The notes beneath the pieces are model-generated. The model was not told where the DNA came from. It searched no databases and worked only from the letters and a program-made list of their open reading frames with translations. 64,000 nt of DNA from Deefgea tanakiae (GTDB lineage: Bacteria; Pseudomonadota; Gammaproteobacteria; Burkholderiales; Chitinibacteraceae): positions 2,294,001 to 2,358,000 of the forward strand of contig NZ_CP081150.1 of NCBI RefSeq assembly GCF_019665765.1, read 5' to 3'. The position numbers and the translations under genes were made by a program. Every line of letters starts with the position of its first letter. The first letter of the stretch is position 1. Below are positions 26,001-34,068 of the stretch, in pieces.

Positions 26001-28328
26001 GCAGGTGATATTCATTTGTCGCTACATCACGGCGAAAATGGCAAAGTCTGTTTTTCAGTCAAAGACAGTGGTATCGGCATCAGCGAGGAGGCACAAACCA
26101 AGCTATTTCAGTCCTTCCAGCAAGCGGACAATTCGACCACCCGCAAATATGGCGGCACAGGACTAGGGCTGGCAATTAGCCAGCAAATCGTCAATTTAAT
26201 GGGTGGCAAAATCACAATACGCAGCGTGCCAAACCAAGGGAGTGAGTTCTGTTTTTGCATTTTGCTGCCCGCCGCGGATGCTTCACTCAACAGGCCCGCA
26301 ACACCAGTTGACCCACAACAGCTCACCAGCCTAATTGGCAAGCATATTTTGCTGGCTGATGACCACCCATTTAATCAGCAAATTGGCACCGAGTTCTTGC
26401 AAGAACTAGGCATTGCGGTGGTCATTGCTAATGATGGGATTGAAGCGGTCAAATTGGCTGAAAAGATCAAATTTGATGCCATTTTGATGGATTTGCAAAT
26501 GCCAAATATGGACGGCCTCACCGCCTGCCGTACGCTCAGAAAAAATCAAAACTGGCGACAAATCCCGATTATTGCAATGACCGCGAATGTCTCCACAGAG
26601 GATCAAAGGCGATGCACAGAAGCAGGGATGAATGATTTCATTGAAAAGCCCATCAACGTTCCCGATCTTTACCGCGCTTTACTGCGTTGCCTTAATCAAG
26701 TCCCCGGCCCAACGGCCGAAGTGATCGAACCTAAGCAAAACGAGCTCGTTGATCTAACCGTTTTGCAATCGATGCTCGGTGACAACACTGAACGGCAGCG
26801 CAATTACATTGCTAAATTTCTCAGCGCTTATGAAAAAGGCAGACAGCAAATCGAGCTGGCCTATCAATCGGCACAATATGCAACCATTGCCCTTGAGTGC
26901 CACAAACTCAAATCGACCGCTCGCACTGTCGGCGCCATGGCCTTGGGGCAACAGCTAGCCGAATTAGATTCCCTGGATATACCGCCAGAAGAATTTGATA
27001 TCAAGATCAAAGCGGCAGATACCCTTTTTGAGGATACTTGCAAACAATTTGGTCAACTCGGTTTAATTGACGCTAAACCGAACACCACGAGCAACACGAG
27101 CAACACAACCCACTCAGACCAGCTCACCAGTAGTCTAAGCATCGTGCTGGTCGATGATGATCAATTCATGCTGGATGTGATGCAGCAACAGCTCGAGAAT
27201 ATCGGTGTGACTGAGCTGGCGTGCTTTACACAAGCACGCGATGCTCTGACTTACCTCGCCCAGCAAGCCACGCAACCGAACTGGATTCTATGTGATCTAC
27301 AAATGCCTGATATGGATGGCGTCGCTTTTCTGCGTGAATTAGGACAGCTCAAATACAGTGGTGCTATTGCGATTTTATCAGGGATGGATGAGCAAGTACT
27401 CAAAGCCACCGAGCGGCTCGCACAATCATTCGGGCTGAAATTAGGCGAAACGCTAAGCAAACCCGTTAAACCCGATGTACTCACCGCGCTGCTGACCAAG
27501 CCCATCAGCAATGGCATCCCGCCTGCCAATGAATACACAACGGTTGAGCTAGAGCTGAATGAAACCGAATTACGCTGGGGCTTGGCCAACGACGCGATTG
27601 AGCTGTATTACCAACCCAAAGTCAGCACGCAAGAACGTCGCGTCATCGGCGCAGAAAGCCTCGCTCGCTGGCACCACCCGACTCGAGGCATGCTAGGGCC
27701 AATTGCGTTTGTTCCTGCCATTGAGGCATTAGGACTGATTGATGAATTTACTTTTTGTGTTCTACGGCAAGCGGTACGCCAACTCAAAATCTGGCAAGAA
27801 CAAGGCCACACGCTCAAATTGTCAGTCAATGTCTCAATGGATAATTTGACTCGACTGGAGCTACCAGAGCAATTTGAAAAAATACTGCAAGAGCACGACA
27901 TCTCCCCCAGCGCGATCACGCTAGAAGTCACCGAAACGCAACTTTCACATGATTATGTATTGAGTTTGGATATCTTAACGCGCTTAAGAATTAAAGGATT
28001 TGGTCTGTCGATTGATGACTTTGGTACGGGTTTTTCGACGATGGAGCATCTTATGCAAACGCCATTTACCGAACTAAAAATAGACCGTGCTTTTGTACGC
28101 GGCGCAAGTACGAATAGCTCAGCACAGCGCATTTTGGAACACAGCGCCAATCTAGGTCGACAGTTTTCACTCAACCTCGTTGCCGAAGGCGTTGAGACAG
28201 AAGCCGATTGGAATTTAATTGTTCAAATTGGTTGCCACGAAGTGCAAGGCTATTTCGTCGCTCGCCCCATGCCTGCCGAACAATTGATGCCATGGAAAAA
28301 CGCTTGGGAAAGCCATATCCCTAAGTAA
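23079..28328 (+). CDS. Giant multi-PAS hybrid histidine kinase with internal phosphorelay and C-terminal EAL domain
   Basis: A 1749-residue soluble sensor with no membrane segment. At least five PAS-like units fill residues 1-810. Then come a HisKA/HATPase core with phospho-acceptor H851 in MSHEIRTPLNS and ATP-lid motif KYGGTGLGLAIS; a receiver with D1138 (ILMDLQMPNMDG); an HPt domain with H1275 (ECHKLKSTARTVGA); a second receiver with D1406 (CDLQMPDMDG); and an EAL domain. The EAL motif itself reads ESL (E1526), but the other catalytic residues (NVS, EVTET, DDFGTG, KIDRAF, EGVET, QGYF) are kept, so phosphodiesterase activity is plausible. One chain therefore carries input, H-D-H-D relay and output. 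The adjacent response regulator, 39 bases downstream, may be an extra target. ATG 23079 is chosen over TTG 23073. Confidence 0.9.
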   Translation: MKNSNSPFAIPAWLDVIPAGIFITDATGLCCDTNRAWQMLFGLSHAESLGSGWARSIHPDDQATVFETWQKALAQQAPFEMTFRILLSDGEIRHVLSQATPQIDPQDQLSHYIGNVEDITTLNKLSQQVSEREQRFAHLLRHIPGMAYRCKNDADWTLEYCTAGSLALTGYSPEDLIEKRIITLGDLIHADDVDWLWAKCQHNIAHQLHCSNEYRIFTADGSEKWVWDQADGIYDQNGQLLFIEGFISDITERRQRELLLAQTQQQLQTSYDQSPDMLLSINPHTTLIMNCNQTLLDKLGMYRSEVIGNSVLEIYTPNSSQLVQSELLPNYRISGELQNIPLQIQNKNGAVLDVLLSSKAIRDDRGDIVSSHSVWRDVSALRQAEQAKNKTERTLNAIMDATPIPMAINNPAHEITYLNPAFTDLFGYTLLDIPCLTTWWSLAYPDEAYRTWVCQEWQTRLDQAQTSGHAFIPLEIYIHGKNGNIVNALASASPLHAHWGGDHLVTLIDLTAQHQHQIAITEREQSYRQLFDNTGISIWNQDQSQLLQHLDELRANGVSDFPAYLKQNPAAAYQIMDLIQVIDVNPATLKLFGSHEKAEFLRSFTRLFGEGTEEVVRQELCAFWRKDLEFHSEVNLVTLQGEPIQATLSFPIPQSLDEARHVPVSINDITQLKASEHKLLSSRAQFAGMIDAAMDAIITTDAEFNIILFNRAAEQMFGFSAHQILGAPIETLIPMNQTANHRQHMNAFAIKGNQTRKMGGKAARQVEGERADGKTFPVEIAISYSDNYGVPIYTAMVRDITERIAYEDNLRQLAESLELRVQRRTQELVEAKQQAEQANQAKSSFLANMSHEIRTPLNSILGMTHLALRTGLSDKQRDYLQKIEQSGTHLLGVISDVLDYSKIEAGKLTLDSHEFSLAELVKNLLELLSAQLEQKGLHLHLNLCDKLPTRCIGDELRLRQVLLNLLSNAIKFTPAGDIHLSLHHGENGKVCFSVKDSGIGISEEAQTKLFQSFQQADNSTTRKYGGTGLGLAISQQIVNLMGGKITIRSVPNQGSEFCFCILLPAADASLNRPATPVDPQQLTSLIGKHILLADDHPFNQQIGTEFLQELGIAVVIANDGIEAVKLAEKIKFDAILMDLQMPNMDGLTACRTLRKNQNWRQIPIIAMTANVSTEDQRRCTEAGMNDFIEKPINVPDLYRALLRCLNQVPGPTAEVIEPKQNELVDLTVLQSMLGDNTERQRNYIAKFLSAYEKGRQQIELAYQSAQYATIALECHKLKSTARTVGAMALGQQLAELDSLDIPPEEFDIKIKAADTLFEDTCKQFGQLGLIDAKPNTTSNTSNTTHSDQLTSSLSIVLVDDDQFMLDVMQQQLENIGVTELACFTQARDALTYLAQQATQPNWILCDLQMPDMDGVAFLRELGQLKYSGAIAILSGMDEQVLKATERLAQSFGLKLGETLSKPVKPDVLTALLTKPISNGIPPANEYTTVELELNETELRWGLANDAIELYYQPKVSTQERRVIGAESLARWHHPTRGMLGPIAFVPAIEALGLIDEFTFCVLRQAVRQLKIWQEQGHTLKLSVNVSMDNLTRLELPEQFEKILQEHDISPSAITLEVTETQLSHDYVLSLDILTRLRIKGFGLSIDDFGTGFSTMEHLMQTPFTELKIDRAFVRGASTNSSAQRILEHSANLGRQFSLNLVAEGVETEADWNLIVQIGCHEVQGYFVARPMPAEQLMPWKNAWESHIPK

Positions 28329-28367
28329 AAAATATAAAAAACTAACAGACTAGGAAGGACTTAGAAA

Positions 28368-29507
28368 ATGAATGATTTTGCTAAACCATTGGTTTTGGTC
28401 GTTGATGATGATGAATTCATGCTCGATTTTATTTATGAAGCGCTCAGTGAAACATGCCAAGTCATCACCGCAGAATCAGGCAGTATTGCGCTAGAGCTAT
28501 TGCGCAACAAGGGTCCTGCACTGATACTTACGGATATTCAAATGCCAGAAATGGATGGCTATGAATTATGTCGGCAAATCAAAGATGATTTTGATATTAA
28601 CGACACGCCGGTTCTGTTTTTATCAGCACTCGATGGCATCGAAGATCGCTTGCGCGGTTTTGAAGTCGGCGGTGAAGATTTCGTTCTCAAACCCATCAAT
28701 CCCAAAGTGCTTGAAGCCAAAGTCGCGAATGTACTCAAACTAATTAGCGAACGCGCTCAGCTTAAATCACAAGCTCAATACGCTACGAACACTGCCATGC
28801 TGGCGATGACCAGCATGAGCGAAACTGGCTTGATGCTCGAAGGGATCAAGTTTTTCAATCAAAGCAAAACACCACTTGAGCTGGCCAATGCCGCACTAAA
28901 AGCCTTAGCCATGTTTGAGGTGGAAAGCGTTGTTGAGTTTTTATTACCTGCAGGGCAAACACTCGCGCTCAATGCTCGCGGGCCAGCGACCGAACTTGAA
29001 ATCTCGGTCGTGCAGCATATGGCCAAAATGGATCGAATTACGCAATTTAAAACCCGCATGTCGATCACCTACCCGCACGTGCGTTGCTTAATTTCCAATA
29101 TGCCGGTTGATGATCCAGATCGCTGTGGTCGCTTACGTGATCACCTAGCCATGTTGATTGAAGCCGTAGAAACTCGACTTGAAGCGATCAATACCTCTAA
29201 CCAATCGTCGCAACGAGGCAGCGCGATCGATAGCACCATTAAAAACCTCACCACCACCTTGGCCAATATCGATGAAATGCAACGCACCGGCCGTGCCTCG
29301 GCATCGATTATTTTAAACAATGTCATGATGAAGGTGGAGCTGGCATTGGTCGGTTTAGAACTGACCGAGCGACAAGAAACCGCGCTGATGACCATCATCC
29401 AAGATGGCCTAGAGGATGTATCGAGCACGCTTCTGGCTGAAGCGCACTTCCAAGATCAGCTCAGTACTGCGATTAAGGATTTGCAAAGAACACTGGATCT
29501 AAATTAA
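28368..29507 (+). CDS. Response regulator with uncharacterised helical output domain
   Basis: A 379-residue protein. Residues 1-125 are a receiver (VLVVDDDEFMLDFIYEAL, phospho-acceptor in LTDIQMPEMDG, lysine in DFVLKPINPK). The rest, about 250 residues, has no motif I recognise; its first part (MLAMTSMSETGLMLEGIKFF, NARGPATELEISVVQHMAK) may be GAF-like and the last part is strongly helical. It contains no DNA-binding, GGDEF, EAL or HD-GYP signature. The gene lies directly behind the giant kinase with its own AAGGA site, so it is the likely cognate regulator. Confidence 0.8.
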   Translation: MNDFAKPLVLVVDDDEFMLDFIYEALSETCQVITAESGSIALELLRNKGPALILTDIQMPEMDGYELCRQIKDDFDINDTPVLFLSALDGIEDRLRGFEVGGEDFVLKPINPKVLEAKVANVLKLISERAQLKSQAQYATNTAMLAMTSMSETGLMLEGIKFFNQSKTPLELANAALKALAMFEVESVVEFLLPAGQTLALNARGPATELEISVVQHMAKMDRITQFKTRMSITYPHVRCLISNMPVDDPDRCGRLRDHLAMLIEAVETRLEAINTSNQSSQRGSAIDSTIKNLTTTLANIDEMQRTGRASASIILNNVMMKVELALVGLELTERQETALMTIIQDGLEDVSSTLLAEAHFQDQLSTAIKDLQRTLDLN

Positions 29508-29511
29508 ATTT

Positions 29512-29529
29512 TGTAGATTGGAATCTACA
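29512..29529. other. Perfect inverted repeat between the response regulator and the lectin-like gene
   Basis: TGTAGATT-GG-AATCTACA: perfect 8-bp arms with a 2-base spacer, five bases past the response-regulator stop. No T tract follows. It may be a dimer-binding operator for the downstream glycosylation locus or a 3' hairpin. A second small hairpin (GCATC-TGT-GATGC) follows directly. Confidence 0.45.
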
Positions 29530-29634
29530 GGCATCTGTGATGCTTCAATGTGATCAATCGATAAGTTTCAATAACTATTACCCCATTTAGGGTGCGATTT
29601 TGGTACATTGTTGAAATAATAAGGAAGAGACAAC

Positions 29635-30330
29635 ATGTATCAAAAAATCCTCGGTCCCCTACTTTGGGGCTTTGTGGCTTGTGCTTGGGCGCAAGAACCA
29701 AAATTACTAATCAATGAATCCTTCGATGCCGCGCCAGCACTGCCTAAGGACTGGAATTTTCAAACTTGGCAACCCAATATTTCGAGTGCCGACATCCATG
29801 TCGATGCTGGAAACAACAGCCTGCATCTAAAAAGTAGCCAAGCCAATCACGCTTATTTAAGTAAAGCCATCCCTGTTTTGGCAAATCATCATTATTTACT
29901 TGAAGCCAAAGTCAAAGCCCGTGGCGCAAATCCAAATGCATTAGCAGCCGTGATTGGCATTGAAGGCAATGCCGACGCCAGCGAAACCGTTCTAAGCGAT
30001 GAGCAATGGCAAATGCGGCAAGTCTATCTGGATACAGGCGACGCAACTTCAGTCACCGTATTGCTGGGTTTAGGGCATTTTGCCAATAATAACCAAGGTG
30101 AAGCTTGGTTTGATGATGTTTCCATGACCATGGTCGACATTATTCCGACCGGCAGCAAAGTACTTAAATTGAGCCCATCTGTGCCAGTAGCTGCACCGCC
30201 AATATCAGCACCGTCTGCATCGCCGTGGCTCAAGCTTGCTTTAGGCTTGCTTTTACTGATAGTGCTATCTGTAGCGCTGGCTTGGCGACTTAAACGCGCT
30301 GATGCTGATGCAATCAATCCCCAAGCGTAA
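29635..30330 (+). CDS. Membrane-anchored lectin-like (carbohydrate-binding) protein
   Basis: A 231-residue protein: signal peptide (ILGPLLWGFVACAWA), a beta-sandwich of about 145 residues resembling CBM4/9-type modules (LINESFDAAPALPKDWNF, YLLEAKVKARGA, GEAWFDDVSMTM), a Pro/Ala/Ser linker and one C-terminal transmembrane helix (KLALGLLLLIVLSVALAW). The same order of parts makes up the first 240 residues of the large glycosyltransferase at 35445-39275, so the two are probably paralogous at that end. An AGGAAGAG ribosome site supports the start. It likely displays a sugar-binding domain on the periplasmic face. Confidence 0.72.
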   Translation: MYQKILGPLLWGFVACAWAQEPKLLINESFDAAPALPKDWNFQTWQPNISSADIHVDAGNNSLHLKSSQANHAYLSKAIPVLANHHYLLEAKVKARGANPNALAAVIGIEGNADASETVLSDEQWQMRQVYLDTGDATSVTVLLGLGHFANNNQGEAWFDDVSMTMVDIIPTGSKVLKLSPSVPVAAPPISAPSASPWLKLALGLLLLIVLSVALAWRLKRADADAINPQA

Positions 30331-30337
30331 CTGACCG

Positions 30338-31537
30338 ATGCGAGATCAGAAACAACATATTGCCATCGTCGATGGTTTGCGCGGCTACGCCATTTTGCTG
30401 GTGATGCTATTTCACTTTTGGCAAATTTCTTGGTGGGTCATTCCCGTTCCATTCAGCGATGGACGTTTAAGCTTAGAGTTTATTCAAGTTGCTGGCGGAC
30501 TAGGCGTTGAGCTATTTTTCTTTCTCAGTGCGTTTTGCCTCTGTTATCCGCACGCGAAAACCATGATCGAGAATACGAGCTTACCTAGTTTGACGCACTA
30601 CACTTACCGCCGTGCGATCAAAATTCTGCCCTCATATTTTTTAGCCATCTTATTAATCTTGCTACTACTACCGGATCTCTATCCGACGAGTGCCGAGCGC
30701 GGCTACTGGACAGATATCCTGATGCACTTGGGATTTATTCATAATCTATTTCCCGATACGCAATACACCATCAATGGCGTATTTTGGTCACTCGGCGTAG
30801 AGATTCAGTTTTATGTGCTATTTCCGGTGTTGGCATGGCTGTTTCGCCGCCGACCTTGGCTGGCCTTTGCTTTACTCTGTGCAGCGGCAATCAGTTACCG
30901 GATGTGGACACGCATGCTACCCATGGACGAGTTTATTCATTGGAATAATCAACTCCCTGGTTTTCTAGATTTATTTGCTGCTGGCATGCTGAGCGCTTAC
31001 TTGCTGGTATTACTGCGCCAAGCGCCACTGGGCAGGCTAAAAATCGGCATCAATTTGATTGCCGCTTTATCCATCGTATGTGTCTTACTGCTGTTTGATT
31101 CGCTGAATCAACATCGTGGAGCCCCCAATGGCTACCCGATTTGGCAGTCTTACTATCGGCCAGCTTTGGCGCTGATACTGATCACGCTGACGGTCGCAAG
31201 CAGCTTTGCCCATCCACTATTTCGCAAACTACTCGCCAATCGAGCACTGATTTTTCTTTCACTGATCTCGTACAACCTGTACTTATGGCACCAAATCATT
31301 GCCCGCGTATTAAAAGAGCATGGCTGGTTGGCCGCTAGCACGCCCAATCCTACCGATGATCCAACATGGCGGTGGTCGATGTTCCTCGCTTCTTTCGTGC
31401 TTTCTATTCTCATCGCGACGATAATTACTTATGGCTTCGAAAGACCACTCTTGCACTATGGCGTAAAGGGTTGCTGGCAGAGAATAAAACAACGAGCAAA
31501 GGGTATGTTAGCGCAGATCAATCCAATAAAGGCTTAG
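30338..31537 (+). CDS. Acyltransferase family 3 (OafA/YrhL-like) membrane protein
   Basis: A 399-residue protein with about ten hydrophobic helices and the family-typical opening AIVDGLRGYAILLVMLFHFW, in which the conserved Arg/His catalytic pair is visible (LRG, FHFW). FFFLSAFCLCYPHAK and the GVFWSLGVEIQFYVLFPVLA motif are also typical. Such enzymes O-acetylate surface polysaccharides or lipopolysaccharide sugars. It starts 8 bases after the lectin-like gene and probably shares its transcript. Confidence 0.92.
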   Translation: MRDQKQHIAIVDGLRGYAILLVMLFHFWQISWWVIPVPFSDGRLSLEFIQVAGGLGVELFFFLSAFCLCYPHAKTMIENTSLPSLTHYTYRRAIKILPSYFLAILLILLLLPDLYPTSAERGYWTDILMHLGFIHNLFPDTQYTINGVFWSLGVEIQFYVLFPVLAWLFRRRPWLAFALLCAAAISYRMWTRMLPMDEFIHWNNQLPGFLDLFAAGMLSAYLLVLLRQAPLGRLKIGINLIAALSIVCVLLLFDSLNQHRGAPNGYPIWQSYYRPALALILITLTVASSFAHPLFRKLLANRALIFLSLISYNLYLWHQIIARVLKEHGWLAASTPNPTDDPTWRWSMFLASFVLSILIATIITYGFERPLLHYGVKGCWQRIKQRAKGMLAQINPIKA

Positions 31538-31548
31538 ATTAATATACT

Positions 31549-31578
31549 AAAGCCATTCTCAATTTGAGAATGGCTTTT
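31549..31578. terminator. Bidirectional intrinsic terminator (acyltransferase / GT-C-like gene)
   Basis: AAAGCCATTCTCAA and TTGAGAATGGCTTT form a long stem with almost no loop, followed by T on the plus strand. It separates two convergent genes. Confidence 0.88.
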
Positions 31579-31600
31579 TCAGATCTGCAATATGTGCCAC

Positions 31601-33553
31601 TTAGCGTCGCCGTTGCTGCGCACGCGGCGAGACAGCCAATACCTGCACTGCACCTTGCTGAAATACGATGGGATAGACCGCGGCCAGATCGCTGATGGTT
31701 GGGTAAACACCGCGCTCAAAGTCACTCACGAAAATGTAATCGACTTTGTATTGAGCCAAAAGACTCTCGCGGTGCGCTGGGTTAGTAAAAATCGCTTTCA
31801 CATCGGCATGCCGTTGCTGCGTATTTAAACCATGGAAAAACAAAAAGGTATCGGTACCAACGACGATATTTCGCCCTGTTAATGCCGAGATGGTGTTGTT
31901 GTGATTATCAGCAGTCACAAACATCGCATCTGTGGGCGTATTTGCATCAATAAACTGGGCGGCGGCAACGTGATCGGCATTATAAGCATTGTAGTTAGAC
32001 ACCCATTCGCGCGCGATGGTTAGCGTTCCGGCCAAGCAGCCTATCGCCACAGCCGAAATCAACAAACTCGATGCGGCAAAATAGCGGCCACGTTCACGCC
32101 AGTAGCGGAATAGACTCACAATTCCACACGAAGCTGTAATCGCCGCAAACACATACCAGATGTAAAACAGCTTGTTATTGTCATAGAGATTAGGCTGAAA
32201 AATAATCAGCTCGGCGACGATGTAAATCACCAAAGGACCAAATTGTAATACGGCCAAATTGCGATTTAACAAAGCCGTATGCCAACGACTACGGACCAGA
32301 AGCAGCAAGCTAGCCAGCCAAGCGATGTACACAACCCCCATGTTTTTAATGTAAAACCAAAAATACGGGTCGATTTTGAGTTCATTGACCCAATTCAAAT
32401 GAAAATGCACAAATCCGCCATTGGCCGTTGCTTGCGGAAAAGTCCAATACAACAATTGACCAATTGCCACAAAAATCGCCGGTAAACCATACCAGCACCA
32501 GTCACCGACAACACCGAGTAACTGTGTGCGGCGCTGATACAAATCAACGCCCAGCCAACCAAGCGACAGCAAGCCAATCGCCATAAATGAGTGAGTATGG
32601 ATCATCGGTAACAAGCCGACCAAAATCCCGGCTAATAAGCCCCAGCCGTGCTTTTCCTTACCGCTGCAACGCGTAAAGCGCAATAAAGCCCACATCGAAA
32701 ACAGCGCCACTGACCAGCCCGCCATCGATGTGCGCTGCGGAATTATCATATCGGCGATGACATTGCTCCAGCGTATATTCATCGCATTGTAGTTGGTTGG
32801 CGTTTTATAAAACTCGGTCAAGATTTGCGCGAAGCTGTATTCGTGCCACCCAAAAAAATAAATAAAACCAAGACCGCCATTGAGAAAAAACAGCACTGTT
32901 GCCAATTGTGTCGCGCGGCGGTCTGTACTGACTTCAAACGCCAATAAAATAAAACTCATCACAATCAAACTACACATCAACAGTGATGGTAAAAGCAGCG
33001 CCCAGCGCAAGGAAAATCCCAGCTGATACAAGGAAGACGAAACAAGATTCACTAAGAAGGGATAACTCAAACGATGGCCGGGTAAAATGCTGTATTCCGG
33101 CGGAAACACCGTTTGCCGCGCCAACGAAGTCACCATACCCATATGCATTTGCAAGTCGCCATAGGTCGCTTGGCCAACGTCATAGCCATTTTCTGTTGGC
33201 AAAATAATATGCGTATGCAACAAATAAGCCATCAAGAGCATTAGTGGAATGCCAAGCCACAATAAAGTGCGATGCAATTTGGTGTAATCCAGATCAGGAT
33301 TGACTGTGAGCGGTTTAGCGTAGGTGTAAATTGCCCCTGCCAAACCGCAAGACAGCGCCAAGCCCAAGCCTTGCACTAGCGGCGTAAATCCAAGCACAAA
33401 CGCGAACGGAACCGGCGACCACATCAAAGCGACAACACCCAGCACCAGCCCAGCAACGATCCGTACCCACAATGGATGTGTGGCGAATAATTTTTGACCG
33501 GCATAGCACCACGCCAGCAAATGCAAGACGAAATAAATCAATCCAAAAAACAT
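31601..33553 (-). CDS. Polytopic membrane protein, putative GT-C glycosyltransferase
   Basis: A 650-residue inner-membrane protein with about twelve helices and a C-terminal periplasmic part (WVSNYNAYNADHVAAAQFID onwards). After the third or fourth helix a periplasmic loop carries ENGYDVGQATYGDLQMHMG, with acidic residues in the place where GT-C enzymes hold their catalytic Asp. This is the best clue to function, together with its gene order: polyprenyl-phosphate glycosyltransferase, GtrA flippase, then this gene, which mirrors gtrB-gtrA-gtrC modules where the third gene is the sugar-transferring GT-C enzyme. Family membership is inferred, not certain. It is 15 bases downstream of the gtrA-like gene. 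Confidence 0.65.
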   Translation of the reverse strand: MFFGLIYFVLHLLAWCYAGQKLFATHPLWVRIVAGLVLGVVALMWSPVPFAFVLGFTPLVQGLGLALSCGLAGAIYTYAKPLTVNPDLDYTKLHRTLLWLGIPLMLLMAYLLHTHIILPTENGYDVGQATYGDLQMHMGMVTSLARQTVFPPEYSILPGHRLSYPFLVNLVSSSLYQLGFSLRWALLLPSLLMCSLIVMSFILLAFEVSTDRRATQLATVLFFLNGGLGFIYFFGWHEYSFAQILTEFYKTPTNYNAMNIRWSNVIADMIIPQRTSMAGWSVALFSMWALLRFTRCSGKEKHGWGLLAGILVGLLPMIHTHSFMAIGLLSLGWLGVDLYQRRTQLLGVVGDWCWYGLPAIFVAIGQLLYWTFPQATANGGFVHFHLNWVNELKIDPYFWFYIKNMGVVYIAWLASLLLLVRSRWHTALLNRNLAVLQFGPLVIYIVAELIIFQPNLYDNNKLFYIWYVFAAITASCGIVSLFRYWRERGRYFAASSLLISAVAIGCLAGTLTIAREWVSNYNAYNADHVAAAQFIDANTPTDAMFVTADNHNNTISALTGRNIVVGTDTFLFFHGLNTQQRHADVKAIFTNPAHRESLLAQYKVDYIFVSDFERGVYPTISDLAAVYPIVFQQGAVQVLAVSPRAQQRRR

Positions 33554-33568
33554 AGATAAACCTAGATT

Positions 33569-33994
33569 TTATTGAGCCGATGAAGTATCGACTGCTTTGA
33601 CGGTGGCGTGCCGAAATGCCCACCAGTGACTACCACTAAAATTCCAAATCAAACCAATCGCCGTTGTTAGCAATTGTGCAAACCAATAGCCCCAATGCCA
33701 ATACCCCACAAACAAGGCCATCAAACCCGTATTGATGCACCAGCCAATGCCAGAAATCACATAAAACTTTGTTGCGGCGTCACGGTGAGACTTTTGATTA
33801 TGTTGGCTTTTAAAAGTGACAAAGTAATTCAATAAATAATTGGCGACCGAGCCCAAGGCATAACCAAGACCTGAGGCAATTGCGGCTTTGATGGCAAAAA
33901 ATTCCACACCCAGCCATAGCACCATGTACTGAATCGCGGTGCCACATAAACCTACCGCAGCAAAAGTGAGAAATTTCTTAATGATTGGTGGCAT
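33569..33994 (-). CDS. GtrA-family membrane protein (putative flippase)
   Basis: A 141-residue four-helix protein of the GtrA/DPMS-associated family: KKFLTFAAVGLCGTAIQYMV, then GYALGSVANYLLNYFVTFKS and a final IGLIWNFSGSHWWAF. Members are thought to flip undecaprenyl-phosphate-linked sugars to the periplasm. It sits between the glycosyltransferase 2 gene and the GT-C-like gene, on the same strand, as in serotype-conversion gtr modules. Confidence 0.9.
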   Translation of the reverse strand: MPPIIKKFLTFAAVGLCGTAIQYMVLWLGVEFFAIKAAIASGLGYALGSVANYLLNYFVTFKSQHNQKSHRDAATKFYVISGIGWCINTGLMALFVGYWHWGYWFAQLLTTAIGLIWNFSGSHWWAFRHATVKAVDTSSAQ

Positions 33995-34068
33995 TGGAAA
34001 CCCAAAGGCATCAGCAAAACATCGTCATACCCATTCGTAATTCATACGACGGGGTGCTCGACTCGATC

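Noticed and set aside
33985-34031. A seventh copy of the 47-bp repeat, ending in ATACCC upstream of the gtrA-like gene
   Set aside because: The left end reads TTGGT rather than GGTAT and the arms do not pair.
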